Origin: Acetilactobacillus jinshanensis_A
GTDB taxonomy: Bacteria; Bacillota; Bacilli; Lactobacillales; Lactobacillaceae
Assembly: GCA_043289735.1 (NCBI GenBank)
Contig: CP171343.1
Coordinates: 124,001 to 188,000, forward strand
Direction: 5' to 3'
DNA length: 64,000 bases
Positions 55,503 to 64,000 of the stretch are shown piece after piece. Within the stretch, counting starts at the first letter, position 1. Every line of letters starts with the position of its first letter. A program made the translations under genes and the position numbers. The notes under the pieces were generated by a model. The model was given only the letters and a program-made list of their open reading frames with translations, made no database searches and was not told the DNA's origin.

Positions 55503-55637
55503 ATTGATCGGCCCACACGAAGTAGCAGTTACTCAGATTAGATGATGGGTAAGGACGGTATATTGATCTTGGGAGTGCTTCAGAATAATGATGTGATATT
55601 CGGATAAAGCTAAATCCATATGAATTTTTCTTTCTGC

Positions 55638-55673
55638 AAAAAAGCCATGGCGTTTTAATTTAACGTCATGGCT
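55638..55673 (-). terminator. Terminator of the NrdH-like gene
   Basis: Minus strand AAGCCATG...CATGGCTT stem with internal imperfections, followed by TTTTTT. Confidence 0.75.
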
Positions 55674-55687
55674 TATATTTTGTTTAA

Positions 55688-55909
55688 TTAAGCTTTTAAT
55701 CTTTCGGGACGGAAACCACAAAAAGTATCTTTATCGATCTTATCGTTCGGTTCAACGATCGGATAGCTCCGGAAACCTAAATCCAGGATATGATTTCGTT
55801 CCGCTTCGGAATCGATGTGTTTAACGGTATATTTAACGCCTTTAGCGTCTAAGACCTTCTGGGTCATCATGCAGCCTGGGCAGAAACCTTTTTTGGAAAT
55901 AATCGTCAT
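55688..55909 (-). CDS. NrdH-like glutaredoxin-family redoxin
   Basis: A 73-residue thioredoxin-fold protein with CPGC (Cys10, Cys13) and FRSYPIVEPNDK, where the cis-Pro lies. NrdH proteins reduce class Ib ribonucleotide reductase; no nrdEF is in the window. The usual NrdH motif is C-x-Q-C; CPGC is a variant. ATG 55909 (AGGGGTGC upstream) is preferred over the in-frame GTG at 55918, which overlaps the ribosome-binding site. Between 55503 and 55637 I see no gene. Confidence 0.8.
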   Translation of the reverse strand: MTIISKKGFCPGCMMTQKVLDAKGVKYTVKHIDSEAERNHILDLGFRSYPIVEPNDKIDKDTFCGFRPERLKA

Positions 55910-56050
55910 GTTAAGCACCCCTGAATCTTTAAAACTGTGATATGAATTTCAAATGACAATTAAAATAATACCATAGCTAGGGGATAAGTCAATTCCAGGT
56001 CCCATATGTTGTGGAACATGCGATATGACGGGGTTTAATACCGATTTGAG

Positions 56051-57331
56051 TTAAATTTGATATCGGCTGATCCGGTTCAGCACGGGCTTTGGTAAATTAA
56101 CTTTTATTTGAGTTCCCTTTGCTGAATATTTAGTCTGTAAAACGTTAGCGTGGGTATTGAGGTAGCTGATGATCTGACCTTGCTTATAAGGAATCAGAAA
56201 AGTTGCCGTAACGTAATTTCGGTAGATGCGGTGTTCGATCATTTTAACTAAGGCATCAATCGATCGATTGGTCGGATCTTGTGCGGACATGATCAAATCG
56301 TTGCCTTCTTGAATCGGATAGTTCTTGCCGACTTTATCCGCTTTGTTAAGGACCGTGATCATCGGAATTCCGTGAATCCCGATCTTGTTTAAGGTCTTCA
56401 TGGTGGTTTGCATCATGAGCTGCCGGTTGGGATCGGAATAGTCAACCACCTGGATCAGCAGATCCGCGTTGGCCGCTTCGGACAGGGTCGAACGGAAGGC
56501 GCTGATCAGTTCGTGAGGTAGGTTGCTGACGAAGCCGACCGTGTCACTGAGCATGAAGCGGCGGTGATTAGGCAGGGTTAGTTTACGGACTTCGGTGCTC
56601 AGGGTGGCGAACAGCATGTTCTTGACCATAACCCGTTTGTTTTCGTTGGTTCCCCAGCGTTTGACCAGCTGGTTCAGAATCGTGGATTTACCGGCGTTGG
56701 TGTAACCGACCAACGCGACGTTAGGAACGGTCATCGCTTTTCGCTGGTGACTCTGGATCTTTTTGGTCCGGTTGACCGCCTTTAGGTGGTGCCGAATGTT
56801 ATAGATCTGACGAGCTAAAGCCCGGCGCTTCATTTCGATCAGGGTTTCACCGGAGCCACGGTTGGTGTAGCCACCGCCGGTCCCGGTCTGCTGATCCAGA
56901 CGGACGCTGGCGCTGGTTCGCAGCCTCGGCATCTGGTACTTCAGTCGGGCGAGGCGGACCTGCAGCTTGGCTTCTTTGGTGCGCGCCCGGTTGGCGAAGA
57001 TCTCCAGGATCAGTCCGGTCCGGTCGATGATCGGGGTCCCGGTCATCTTTTCGAGGTTGCGGATCTGACTGGGCGTCAGTTCGTCGTTGACCACGATGTA
57101 GTCGGCGTGCTGAGCTTTGGCGATCTCGCGAAGCCCCTGGATCTTACCGGGACCGAAGTAGGTGCCCGCGAACGGGTGATCGAGCTTCTGCACGACCGTG
57201 GTGACGACGTGCATGCGGTTGGCTTGAGTAAGGGCGTTAAGCTCTTTGATCGAATAATCAAAATGCGGATCGTTTAAATCTAAGCCGATGGTAATGACCT
57301 TGGTCGGCTGATCGGTATATTCAGTGTAGAT
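56051..57331 (-). CDS. hflX: GTPase HflX, with ATC at the expected start
   Basis: Ribosome-splitting GTPase. N-terminal HflX domain (PTKVITIGLDLNDPHFDYSI, GKIQGLREIAKAQHADYIVV, NDELTPSQIRNLE), helical linker and G domain with GYTNAGKST (near 208), LSDTVGFVSNLPHEL, and LNKADKVG. AGAGGAAG lies 7 bases before ATC at 57331, from which YTEYTDQPTKV matches the normal N-terminus. The nearest in-frame ATG (57388) adds 19 residues and has no ribosome-binding site. Otherwise intact. Translation may begin at AUC, or the ancestral ATG has been lost and the upstream ATG is used. Confidence 0.88.
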   Translation of the reverse strand: MYTEYTDQPTKVITIGLDLNDPHFDYSIKELNALTQANRMHVVTTVVQKLDHPFAGTYFGPGKIQGLREIAKAQHADYIVVNDELTPSQIRNLEKMTGTPIIDRTGLILEIFANRARTKEAKLQVRLARLKYQMPRLRTSASVRLDQQTGTGGGYTNRGSGETLIEMKRRALARQIYNIRHHLKAVNRTKKIQSHQRKAMTVPNVALVGYTNAGKSTILNQLVKRWGTNENKRVMVKNMLFATLSTEVRKLTLPNHRRFMLSDTVGFVSNLPHELISAFRSTLSEAANADLLIQVVDYSDPNRQLMMQTTMKTLNKIGIHGIPMITVLNKADKVGKNYPIQEGNDLIMSAQDPTNRSIDALVKMIEHRIYRNYVTATFLIPYKQGQIISYLNTHANVLQTKYSAKGTQIKVNLPKPVLNRISRYQI

Positions 57332-57412
57332 ATTAAAGCTTCCTCTGCTAAAAAGGCGGTTAGTATTCAATGAAATACTAATCGCCATGTGATTTAATTA
57401 AATTAGGCTAGA

Positions 57413-58069
57413 TTATAAGTTTTTCGAATCGGTCTTGTTAAAGTAAACGACTTTCGGTTGATGATCTTTAACGACCATCTTAGTAACGCTGCCGTTAGCG
57501 GTTGATTGGGAGACGTCGATGTGATTGCCGTATTCGGAAGCGATCCAGCGAATGATGGTGCCGTGGGCGGCAACCAAGATATTGTCACCGTCGTGAGCTT
57601 TGCTAACGACCCGTTTTAGGCCGGCTTCGAACCGCTTTTTGACCTGAGCGCTGCTTTCCGCATCGTGGAACGGGTCGGCGTCGTGGATCATGTCGAGGAC
57701 CTTGCTCATTCCAAAATGATTGATCATCTTGTTATAGGTGTCTTCACCGTCGGGTCCGCCGATCATGTGCCAAGCGTGTTCACCGTCTTCGCCTTCGAAG
57801 TAGCCGAAGTTTTCTTCACGAAAAGCCTTGTCGATAACGGGTTCTTTAATCGGGGACGGGTTTCGGGCTAAAATGTATTCGGCCGTGTGAATGGCTCGTG
57901 GCCGGTCGCTGGCGTAGGCCGCGTCGAACTTGATGGAGCTGAGTCGCTGGCCGGCTTTTTTAGCGTCCTCAACGCCTTTAGCGGTGAGCGGAGCGTCGCA
58001 CAGGCCCTGGATTCGGTAGTACATGTTGAGATACGTCTGACCGTGTCGGACGAAAAAGATATTGATCAA
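57413..58069 (-). CDS. Histidine phosphatase (phosphoglycerate-mutase family)
   Basis: 218 residues. FFVRHGQTYLN holds the phosphorylated His9; SDRPRAIHTAEYI, FREENFGYFEGEDGE and VAAHGTIIRWIA (second His) complete the active site. Members are broad phosphatases or cofactor-dependent mutases; the role here is not decided. TTG 58069 has AGGAGG 10 bases upstream. Tandem with hflX on the same strand. Intact. Confidence 0.88.
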   Translation of the reverse strand: MINIFFVRHGQTYLNMYYRIQGLCDAPLTAKGVEDAKKAGQRLSSIKFDAAYASDRPRAIHTAEYILARNPSPIKEPVIDKAFREENFGYFEGEDGEHAWHMIGGPDGEDTYNKMINHFGMSKVLDMIHDADPFHDAESSAQVKKRFEAGLKRVVSKAHDGDNILVAAHGTIIRWIASEYGNHIDVSQSTANGSVTKMVVKDHQPKVVYFNKTDSKNL

Positions 58070-58161
58070 AATGTAAGCGCCTCCTGACTGCGTTGATTAC
58101 TACTTATTATTTTATCAAGATTAATTGGGATTATCCATTAATGATTTTAGGGGAGATATAT

Positions 58162-60450
58162 ATGGCAGAAGATATTAAGGCCGCGGAACAGAAGCGGCTC
58201 AATTCGGTAATTAAAAAGATTAATCTGGCTGAACTAAAGCAGCTAAAGACCATTAATCATGACGAAAAGAACGAACGGGTGATCCAAAAGGATTTCTACA
58301 ACGACGTTCGGCTGCGTTCCACGACCTATTCCGGTCTGATGGAAACCGGCGTTGAAGTTCGTCAGAAGCAGCAGATGCTGGATCAGCTGAATAGTGAATG
58401 GCATCAAGCGCAGTTTTTTTTGAAACGGCTGCGGTTGCTGGCCAAGAACCCGTACTTTGCCCGGATCGATTTTAAAGAACCGAACAGCTCTAAGGTCCAC
58501 ACCATTTACATCGGTCTGGCTTCGTTCGCTGATCACGGCAGTCATTACTTGGTCTACGACTGGCGAGCGCCGATCTCCAGTATCTATTACGAAAATAAGC
58601 TGGGTAGGGTGACTTATCATGCCCCGTCCGGACCGCAGACCGTCAACGTGATTTTAAAGCGGCAGTTTCAGATTAAAGACGGCAAAATTAAGACCGTCTT
58701 CGATACGAAAGCGGCCATCGGTGATCAGTTGCTGCTTAGTAATTTAAGCCGGCAGTCAACGCCGAAGATGCGCAATATCGTGACTACGATTCAGGCCGAT
58801 CAGAACCGGATCATCCGGGATACCGACGCCGATTTATTATACGTTCAGGGCGCCGCCGGATCGGGTAAGACTTCGGCGGCTCTGCAGCGGGTGGCTTACC
58901 TGTTATATCATTACCGTCCCAGTCTGACGTCCCGCCAGATTATCCTGTTTTCGCCCAACCAGTTGTTTAATGACTACGTTAACCACGTCTTGCCGAGCCT
59001 GGGCGAACACAACATGGTGCGGATGACCTATTATCAATACAGTGACCACCGGGTTCCGCACTTTAATGTTGAAACGCTGGCCCAGCGGTTCAGTGACGAT
59101 AACTTGACCCATCATGATCAGCGGATCAATAATTTAAAGAACAGCTTAATCTGCTTTAACGCGGTTAACCGTTACCTGAAGAATTTGAATCAGCACGGGA
59201 TGCACTTTAAGAACATTATCTTTAACCACCACGTCTTCATTTCTAAAGAACAGATTGCCAAGGTCTATTATCAATTCAATTCGAATTACGATCTGAGCAA
59301 CCGCTTAGACGCCACCAAAGATCATTTATTGAGATTATTACGAGAACGGATTAAGTCCGAAATGAAGAAGAAGTGGGTTTCTGACGCGATCGAAGACATG
59401 AACCGTCAGCAGCTTCGTTATATTCAGTTGAGCCACCCGAACGAATTTCAGAACGTCGATAATTCTTACCGCTTCCTGGCTAAACACATTGTGATCGGCG
59501 CTTTCCGCCGGGTTAAGCACATTATTACCCGCGGCTTGTTCATTAACTTGAATCTTCAGTATCTGCATCTTTTGAAGTCGTTACCGAAATACGTTAGCTT
59601 AAAACAATTTGGGGTTCCGCATCCTGCTTGGCAGAAGAGCTTAAAAGAATTCGTTAACGATCTGGATTACGGCCAGATCTCAATGGCGGACGTTTCGATT
59701 TATCTGTATCTGCACGATCGCTTAGTCGGTAGTTTAGGTCATCCTGAAATTAAATACATCTTTATCGATGAAGCCCAGGACTACACCGGCTTTCAGATGG
59801 CCCTGATCCATTACGAATTTCCGAAGGCTCGCTTTACCGTCTTGGCCGATCTTAACCAGGCCATCTTTACTCATCGGCGCAGTCATCATCTGTTCGGCGA
59901 TCTTAAGGCGATCTTTAAGGGCCACCGGATTCATAAGGTTCGGTTGATCAAGTCCTACCGTTCGACCCAGCAGATCACCGATTTTACCAAGTATCTGTTG
60001 CCCGACGGCCAGAAGATCCAGTCGTTTGCTCGGCAGGGCAGTTTGCCGAAGGTGACCGTCGAGCCTAACCGAGGTCATGAATTAAAGGGCTTGATCAAGA
60101 TGATCGATCACGATCGCAAGTATCACACCACGGCGCTGATCGGTAAGAACTTAAAACAGTGCCGGTTATTGAATCGTCAGTTAAAGCAGCGTGGCGTTAA
60201 GGTTCACTTGATCCAGTCCGAAAATCAGGAATTGACCAGCGGGGTTCTGATCGTTCCCGCTTATTTAGCTAAGGGCCTGGAATTCGACGCCGTCATCATG
60301 CTGGACGCTTCCCGGCATAATTACGCGAGCGACCACGACCGTCAGCTGGCCTACACCATCTGTACCCGGGCGATGCACCGTCTGGACGTGATCAGTATCC
60401 ACGATCTGTCACCGCTGTTCAAGAAAATTCCGAAGCAGCTTTACCACTAA
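58162..60450 (+). CDS. helD: HelD-type RNA polymerase recycling ATPase (UvrD-like SF1)
   Basis: 762 residues. HelD pries stalled RNA polymerase from DNA. An N-terminal coiled arm (EVRQKQQMLDQLNSEWHQ) precedes YDWRAPISSIYYE. Then come Walker A VQGAAGSGKTSAALQRV (near residue 230), FSPNQLFNDYVNHVLPSLG, IFIDEAQDYTGFQ, LADLNQAIFTH, SYRSTQQITDF and VPAYLAKGLEFDAVI. ATG 58162 follows GGGGAGA; earlier in-frame starts lie in non-conserved leader. Overlaps nothing and appears intact. Confidence 0.9.
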   Translation: MAEDIKAAEQKRLNSVIKKINLAELKQLKTINHDEKNERVIQKDFYNDVRLRSTTYSGLMETGVEVRQKQQMLDQLNSEWHQAQFFLKRLRLLAKNPYFARIDFKEPNSSKVHTIYIGLASFADHGSHYLVYDWRAPISSIYYENKLGRVTYHAPSGPQTVNVILKRQFQIKDGKIKTVFDTKAAIGDQLLLSNLSRQSTPKMRNIVTTIQADQNRIIRDTDADLLYVQGAAGSGKTSAALQRVAYLLYHYRPSLTSRQIILFSPNQLFNDYVNHVLPSLGEHNMVRMTYYQYSDHRVPHFNVETLAQRFSDDNLTHHDQRINNLKNSLICFNAVNRYLKNLNQHGMHFKNIIFNHHVFISKEQIAKVYYQFNSNYDLSNRLDATKDHLLRLLRERIKSEMKKKWVSDAIEDMNRQQLRYIQLSHPNEFQNVDNSYRFLAKHIVIGAFRRVKHIITRGLFINLNLQYLHLLKSLPKYVSLKQFGVPHPAWQKSLKEFVNDLDYGQISMADVSIYLYLHDRLVGSLGHPEIKYIFIDEAQDYTGFQMALIHYEFPKARFTVLADLNQAIFTHRRSHHLFGDLKAIFKGHRIHKVRLIKSYRSTQQITDFTKYLLPDGQKIQSFARQGSLPKVTVEPNRGHELKGLIKMIDHDRKYHTTALIGKNLKQCRLLNRQLKQRGVKVHLIQSENQELTSGVLIVPAYLAKGLEFDAVIMLDASRHNYASDHDRQLAYTICTRAMHRLDVISIHDLSPLFKKIPKQLYH

Positions 60451-60457
60451 TTATTTT

Positions 60458-61357
60458 ATGTACTCGAAAGACCAGTGGCGTAACTTCTATCAGGGCAGGT
60501 CGGTGCCGATCACTGACAAGAGTTTGCAGCAGATCAAAGCTTTTAACGACCGGATCTCGCTCCAGGACGTACAGGACATTTACATTCCGCTGGTTCATCT
60601 GCTGCGGATGCGGATGGATAACTTTAAGACCTGGCACGACACCCGAGCGATGTTTCTGCAGCGGCCGGCCCAGCGGACCCCGTTCATTATCGGGATCTCG
60701 GGCAGCGTTGCGGTCGGTAAATCGACCACGGCCCGTTTGTTAGAAGTTCTGTTATCGCATTTCTTTGAAGGGTATAAAGTTCAGATGATCACGACCGACG
60801 GTTTTCTGTACCCGAACCGGGTCTTGAAAAAGAAGCACTTGATGAAGATCAAGGGCTTTCCGCAGACCTATGACATGCCGGCGCTGATTAAATTTCTGAA
60901 CGCCGTCAAGACCTGTAAGCGGGAGGTTAAGTCGCCGGTTTATTCTCATCAGGTCTACGACGTGATTCCGCACCGTTATGACATCGTCGATCGGCCGGAC
61001 GTTTTGATCATTGAAGGGATCAACGTCCTTCAGCTACCGAGCAATCAGCAGCTGTACGTCAGTGATTTTACCGATTTTTCGATTTATATCGACGCTAAGG
61101 CACCTTTAATCGAGCAGTGGTACCTGACCCGGCTTAAAAAATTGATGAAGACCGCTTTCCAGGACCCCTCGAATTATTATTATCATTATGCGCATTCGGA
61201 ACCGGAAGCCGTGATCAAGATGGCGAAGCGGGTTTGGGATCAAAACGATCTGCCGAACCTAAAGGAAAATATTTTGCCGACCCGTTCCCGCGCTGATTTT
61301 ATTATTCATAAGACGCATCATCACCGGATTGATAAGGTTTATTTACGTAAGTATTAA
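60458..61357 (+). CDS. coaA: Pantothenate kinase type I
   Basis: First step of coenzyme A synthesis. 299 residues: WRNFYQGRSVPITDKSL, P-loop GISGSVAVGKSTTAR (near 80-95), TTDGFLYPNRVL, SHQVYDVIPHRYDIVDRPDVLIIEGINVLQ, and DFSIYIDAK. ATG 60458 is only 8 bases after helD and has no clear ribosome-binding site, so translation is probably coupled to helD. Intact; feedback-regulation residues were not checked. Confidence 0.93.
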   Translation: MYSKDQWRNFYQGRSVPITDKSLQQIKAFNDRISLQDVQDIYIPLVHLLRMRMDNFKTWHDTRAMFLQRPAQRTPFIIGISGSVAVGKSTTARLLEVLLSHFFEGYKVQMITTDGFLYPNRVLKKKHLMKIKGFPQTYDMPALIKFLNAVKTCKREVKSPVYSHQVYDVIPHRYDIVDRPDVLIIEGINVLQLPSNQQLYVSDFTDFSIYIDAKAPLIEQWYLTRLKKLMKTAFQDPSNYYYHYAHSEPEAVIKMAKRVWDQNDLPNLKENILPTRSRADFIIHKTHHHRIDKVYLRKY

Positions 61358-61384
61358 GTTATAGTGAATAAGGAGAATAAACGT

Positions 61385-63298
61385 TTGCAGTATTCCTGGA
61401 CGAATCGGCAGTTTCAACGAATTGCCGTTAAGAAATTTTTAAAGCATCGCGGGATCAGCCACCGGATCTTTACGTCGATTAAGCATCACGGCAAGCTTTA
61501 TCTAAATCATCACCGGATTTTGACCAGCCAGCCCATGAAGATGGGTGACGAAGCCGCGGTCGAGATCCCGCCCGAACCGGCAGATCCGCACGTGGCCGTC
61601 AGTCATCGTCCGTTAAATATCGTTTACGAGGACGATAACTGGATCGTGCTTAATAAGCCGGCGGGCTTGACGTCGGTTCCCGGTCCGCATAACCGAACCG
61701 ATACGGTGGTCAACCGATTAAAGGGTTATTTAATCGCGGAGCATTCGCCGAATTTGCGGCCGCATTTGATCACCCGACTGGATATGTACACCAGCGGGTT
61801 AATGCTGGTGGCTAAGCACCGTTTTGCCAATAGTCTCGCCAACCAGCTGATTACTTCCCGGCAGATTAAAAAAGTTTACCTGGCCGTTATCAAAGGCCAT
61901 TTAAAGACGGCTCACGGCTCAATTAAGATGCCAATCGGTAAATTACCTAACGAAATTCGCCGTCATAAAATGGTTGACGGTCAGTTTGCGTGGACGGAAT
62001 ACTGGCGGGTAAAAGAATATCCAAAATTCACTCTGATCAAAGCCCGTCTGCATACCGGACGGACTCACCAGATTCGGGTTCACTTTACCGAGAGGGGTCA
62101 TCCCTTGGTGGGCGACCACTTATACGGTGGACCGATGAACTGGGGAATTAAGCGACAGGCGCTGCATGCTTGGGATCTTGAATTTCCTGATCCGTTTGTA
62201 AAGTGCCTGGTGGACGGTAAAAAATATTACGTGACCGACGGGATGTTTCTAAAGGAACTGAAGCCCTCGATGCGAAATCAGATTAAATATGATTATCATT
62301 ACGCTAAGGACACTGATTTTATCTGTGCTAAACATTTGCTGCATTATCGAGTCCTCGACGTTAATCGGATGTTGAACCGGGATACAAAACGAAACCACAA
62401 GATTAATCGTAAACTGACCCGGGCTCTAAATAATGATGACTACGCCATTACCAACGTTAACCAGGCCTTGCAGAAGCGCGAGACCTTTGGCCAGAAGGTC
62501 TCGGACGCCGTGGCCCACTTCGGCGGTAGCTGGGGCTTTATCTTTCTCTTCGTCGGTTTTCTGCTGATCTGGATGATCATTAACGGGATGGCGTTGTTCG
62601 GGATTCATTTCGATCCGTATCCGTATATCCTGCTGAATTTAGCGTTGAGCTGTATTTCCGCGATTCAGGCGCCGATCATTATGATGAGCCAGAACCGTTC
62701 CGCCGACCATGATCGGTTATCGGCTGAAAACGATTATCACGTTAATTTGAAATCGGAACACGAACTGCGGATTCTGCACGCTAAACTAGATCATCTAAAT
62801 CAGGATCAGTTACCGCATAATTTAGAGGTTCAGCGCTTGCAATTGCAGATTTTAGGCGAAGTCCATACGGAATTAACCGAATTGCGCCGGCAGAATGATC
62901 TTAATCACATTGAAATTGGCAACCCCGTTTTTAACCGAATGCTATTCGTTTTAAGAAAACCGGTCACGGAAAAGAATCATCGGGATTATCGATTTATGAA
63001 CGAAATGCTGCATGAAATAGCTCCTGGTATCTGGGCGATGCCCGCTTACATGAAAAAGAACGACCAATACAGTTTGTTTTTCATCGTAACGAAAATTAAA
63101 TCGGGCCAGACCGTGATCGCGTTTTCCGAAGGCCACTTAAAGAAGGGTGACTTTCGTTTAAGTCGACCCATGGTAACCGGCCGAGGCTTGAATCATCTTT
63201 ATCGGCACGCTCCCAAGCGGGCTCTGCACGCGGCCCATTTTCTGAATTTGATATCCAAAGCTGCCGAAGGGGACTGGCGAATCGTTACGTCGGATTAA
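61385..63298 (+). CDS. Fusion of RluA-family pseudouridine synthase, DUF1003 membrane domain and an unknown C-terminal domain
   Basis: 637 residues in one uninterrupted frame from TTG 61385 (AAGGAG 8 bases upstream). Residues about 1-270 are an RluA/RluD-type rRNA pseudouridine synthase: VLNKPAGLTSVPGPHN, catalytic Asp in LITRLDMYTSGL, ARLHTGRTHQIRVHF. From about 272 the sequence changes to a DUF1003 protein (VDGKKYYVTDGMFLKELKPS, FGQKVSDAVAHFGGSWGFIF, YPYILLNLALSCISAIQAP) with two membrane helices. Residues about 510-637 are a third, unfamiliar soluble domain (NRMLFVLRKPVTEKNHRDYR). Members of the first two families are normally separate proteins. Confidence 0.88.
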   Translation: MQYSWTNRQFQRIAVKKFLKHRGISHRIFTSIKHHGKLYLNHHRILTSQPMKMGDEAAVEIPPEPADPHVAVSHRPLNIVYEDDNWIVLNKPAGLTSVPGPHNRTDTVVNRLKGYLIAEHSPNLRPHLITRLDMYTSGLMLVAKHRFANSLANQLITSRQIKKVYLAVIKGHLKTAHGSIKMPIGKLPNEIRRHKMVDGQFAWTEYWRVKEYPKFTLIKARLHTGRTHQIRVHFTERGHPLVGDHLYGGPMNWGIKRQALHAWDLEFPDPFVKCLVDGKKYYVTDGMFLKELKPSMRNQIKYDYHYAKDTDFICAKHLLHYRVLDVNRMLNRDTKRNHKINRKLTRALNNDDYAITNVNQALQKRETFGQKVSDAVAHFGGSWGFIFLFVGFLLIWMIINGMALFGIHFDPYPYILLNLALSCISAIQAPIIMMSQNRSADHDRLSAENDYHVNLKSEHELRILHAKLDHLNQDQLPHNLEVQRLQLQILGEVHTELTELRRQNDLNHIEIGNPVFNRMLFVLRKPVTEKNHRDYRFMNEMLHEIAPGIWAMPAYMKKNDQYSLFFIVTKIKSGQTVIAFSEGHLKKGDFRLSRPMVTGRGLNHLYRHAPKRALHAAHFLNLISKAAEGDWRIVTSD

Positions 63299-63375
63299 AA
63301 TAAGTTAGCTCATGTAGAAAAATAATTTTTAACGTGTCATAATATAGTCCCAAATAAAAGAAAGCAGGCGATTAT

Positions 63376-64000
63376 GTGCATTCCAAAGATCAGATGACAG
63401 GGACTCGATTTTTATTCGTAACGATCCTGAACGTCGTCATTACCGTCGTGGAATTTGCCGGCGGGGCGTTAGCCGGCAGTCTTTCGCTGGTTTCTGACGG
63501 TTTTCATAACCTAGGCGATTCCGCTTCGGTCGTGCTAAGTTACTACGCCCACCGGATTAGTTTTCGGCCCCAGACCCGTCACGAGACCTTTGGCTATAAA
63601 CGAGCCCAGATTATTTCGGCGTTCGTTAATTCCACGTTTTTAATGATCATTTCGGCGATTTTGATCGTGGAAGCGGCTACAAGCTTATTTCATCCTGAGC
63701 ACACCAACGGTGAACTAATGTTCTTGGTGGCCGCCGTGGGAACGGTCGCTAATTTAATGTCCGCCGTCTTGCTGAACCACGGCTCAAAACATAATTTAAA
63801 CATCAAAGCGACGTATCTTCATTTATTAAGTGATACGCTATCGTCCGTCGGCATCATCGTCGGCGGAATTTTAATTGAGTTATATCGCTGGTACATTATG
63901 GATCCCCTCGTGACGATGGGGGTGGCCTTATACATTATGGCTGAGACTTGGCCGATTATTAAGAAGACCATCGTGATCTTAATGCAGGGTGCACCTAAGA
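63376..64000 (+). CDS. Cation diffusion facilitator (CzcD/ZitB type), 3'-truncated by window edge
   Basis: GTG 63376 has AAAGCAGG 5-7 bases upstream; an in-frame ATG follows at 63394. The frame stays open to the end (208 codons). SLSLVSDGFHNLGDSASVVLSYY carries the TM2 metal-binding H-x3-D, and ATYLHLLSDTLSSVGIIVGG carries the TM5 pair. CDF proteins export Zn2+, Cd2+, Co2+ or Mn2+ against protons. The His-rich loop between TM4 and TM5 of ZitB is short here. Intact as far as seen. Confidence 0.9.
   Translation, partial: MHSKDQMTGTRFLFVTILNVVITVVEFAGGALAGSLSLVSDGFHNLGDSASVVLSYYAHRISFRPQTRHETFGYKRAQIISAFVNSTFLMIISAILIVEAATSLFHPEHTNGELMFLVAAVGTVANLMSAVLLNHGSKHNLNIKATYLHLLSDTLSSVGIIVGGILIELYRWYIMDPLVTMGVALYIMAETWPIIKKTIVILMQGAPK

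Noticed and set aside
55503..55637. Short minus-strand ORF with a conserved-looking C-terminus (LKHSQDQYTVLTHHL).
   Set aside because: No ribosome-binding site of quality, crosses the NrdH-like terminator, and no recognisable family; insufficient support.
1..64000. CRISPR arrays, insertion sequences, phage genes, restriction-modification or known defence systems.
   Set aside because: No tandem spaced repeats, transposase or integrase motifs, or defence-protein motifs were seen on either strand.
1..64000. Explaining all pseudogenes as homopolymer sequencing errors.
   Set aside because: Some shifts (pepX C4 run, oxidoreductase T5 run) could be errors, but many loci have nonsense codons plus sizeable deletions and eroded motifs, which errors would not create.

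Overview
The window looks like a chromosomal segment of a Lactobacillaceae species (lactobacilli sensu lato). The evidence is lactic-acid-bacterial peptidases (PepO, PepX, PepD, proline iminopeptidase), LBP_cg2779-like and DUF915/DUF1003-type small proteins, YkoEDC thiamine-precursor transport under a TPP riboswitch, a purine permease under a guanine-type riboswitch, strong AGGAGG ribosome-binding sites and frequent TTG/GTG starts. There is no rRNA, CRISPR array, transposase or recognisable prophage. I could not assign genus or species.

Layout. 1-9.8 kb: pncB (partial), broken mpg, a DMT exporter, a YczE-like membrane protein, a broken large membrane protein, TetR/oxidoreductase, thiD/pdxK, RNase HI and a sugar O-acetyltransferase. 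9.8-15.8 kb: BCCT transporter, wrecked 2-hydroxyacid dehydrogenase, map, DUF915 and MFS relics. 15.8-26.9 kb: pepO, YibE/F pair, S9 peptidase, lactonase, a DinG-like helicase and DegV. 26.9-34.8 kb: dead aquaporin, small unknown genes, a candidate small toxin, riboswitch-controlled purine permease, broken ykoEDC operon, dacA relic. 34.8-46.4 kb: HAD-like protein with no catalytic Asp, FAD-protein and GT2 relics, a tRNA-Arg, PEBP, MarR/MFS, tandem Gtf-type glycosyltransferases, pepD relic. 46.5-64 kb: APC permease, ABC-F, proline iminopeptidase, frameshifted pepX, hflX, histidine phosphatase, helD, coaA, an unusual RluA-DUF1003-unknown fusion, and a partial CDF metal exporter.

The dominant theme is genome decay: about twenty loci carry frameshifts, nonsense codons or internal deletions, often beside intact housekeeping genes. 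Whole modules are affected. The thiamine-precursor transporter keeps its S component and riboswitch but has lost working ATPase and T subunits; PepX and PepD are broken while PepO, proline iminopeptidase and an S9 peptidase remain.

The points most worth a second look are: (i) the three-part RluA-DUF1003 fusion; (ii) three genes whose expected start codon, correctly spaced from a good ribosome-binding site, reads ATC; (iii) ten perfect TTATCCACA (DnaA-box) 9-mers, nine of them inside just two genes; (iv) a DinG-type helicase without the four Fe-S cysteines; and (v) a 28-residue membrane peptide that could be a type I toxin. All calls were made by eye from the sequence; no database search was run.
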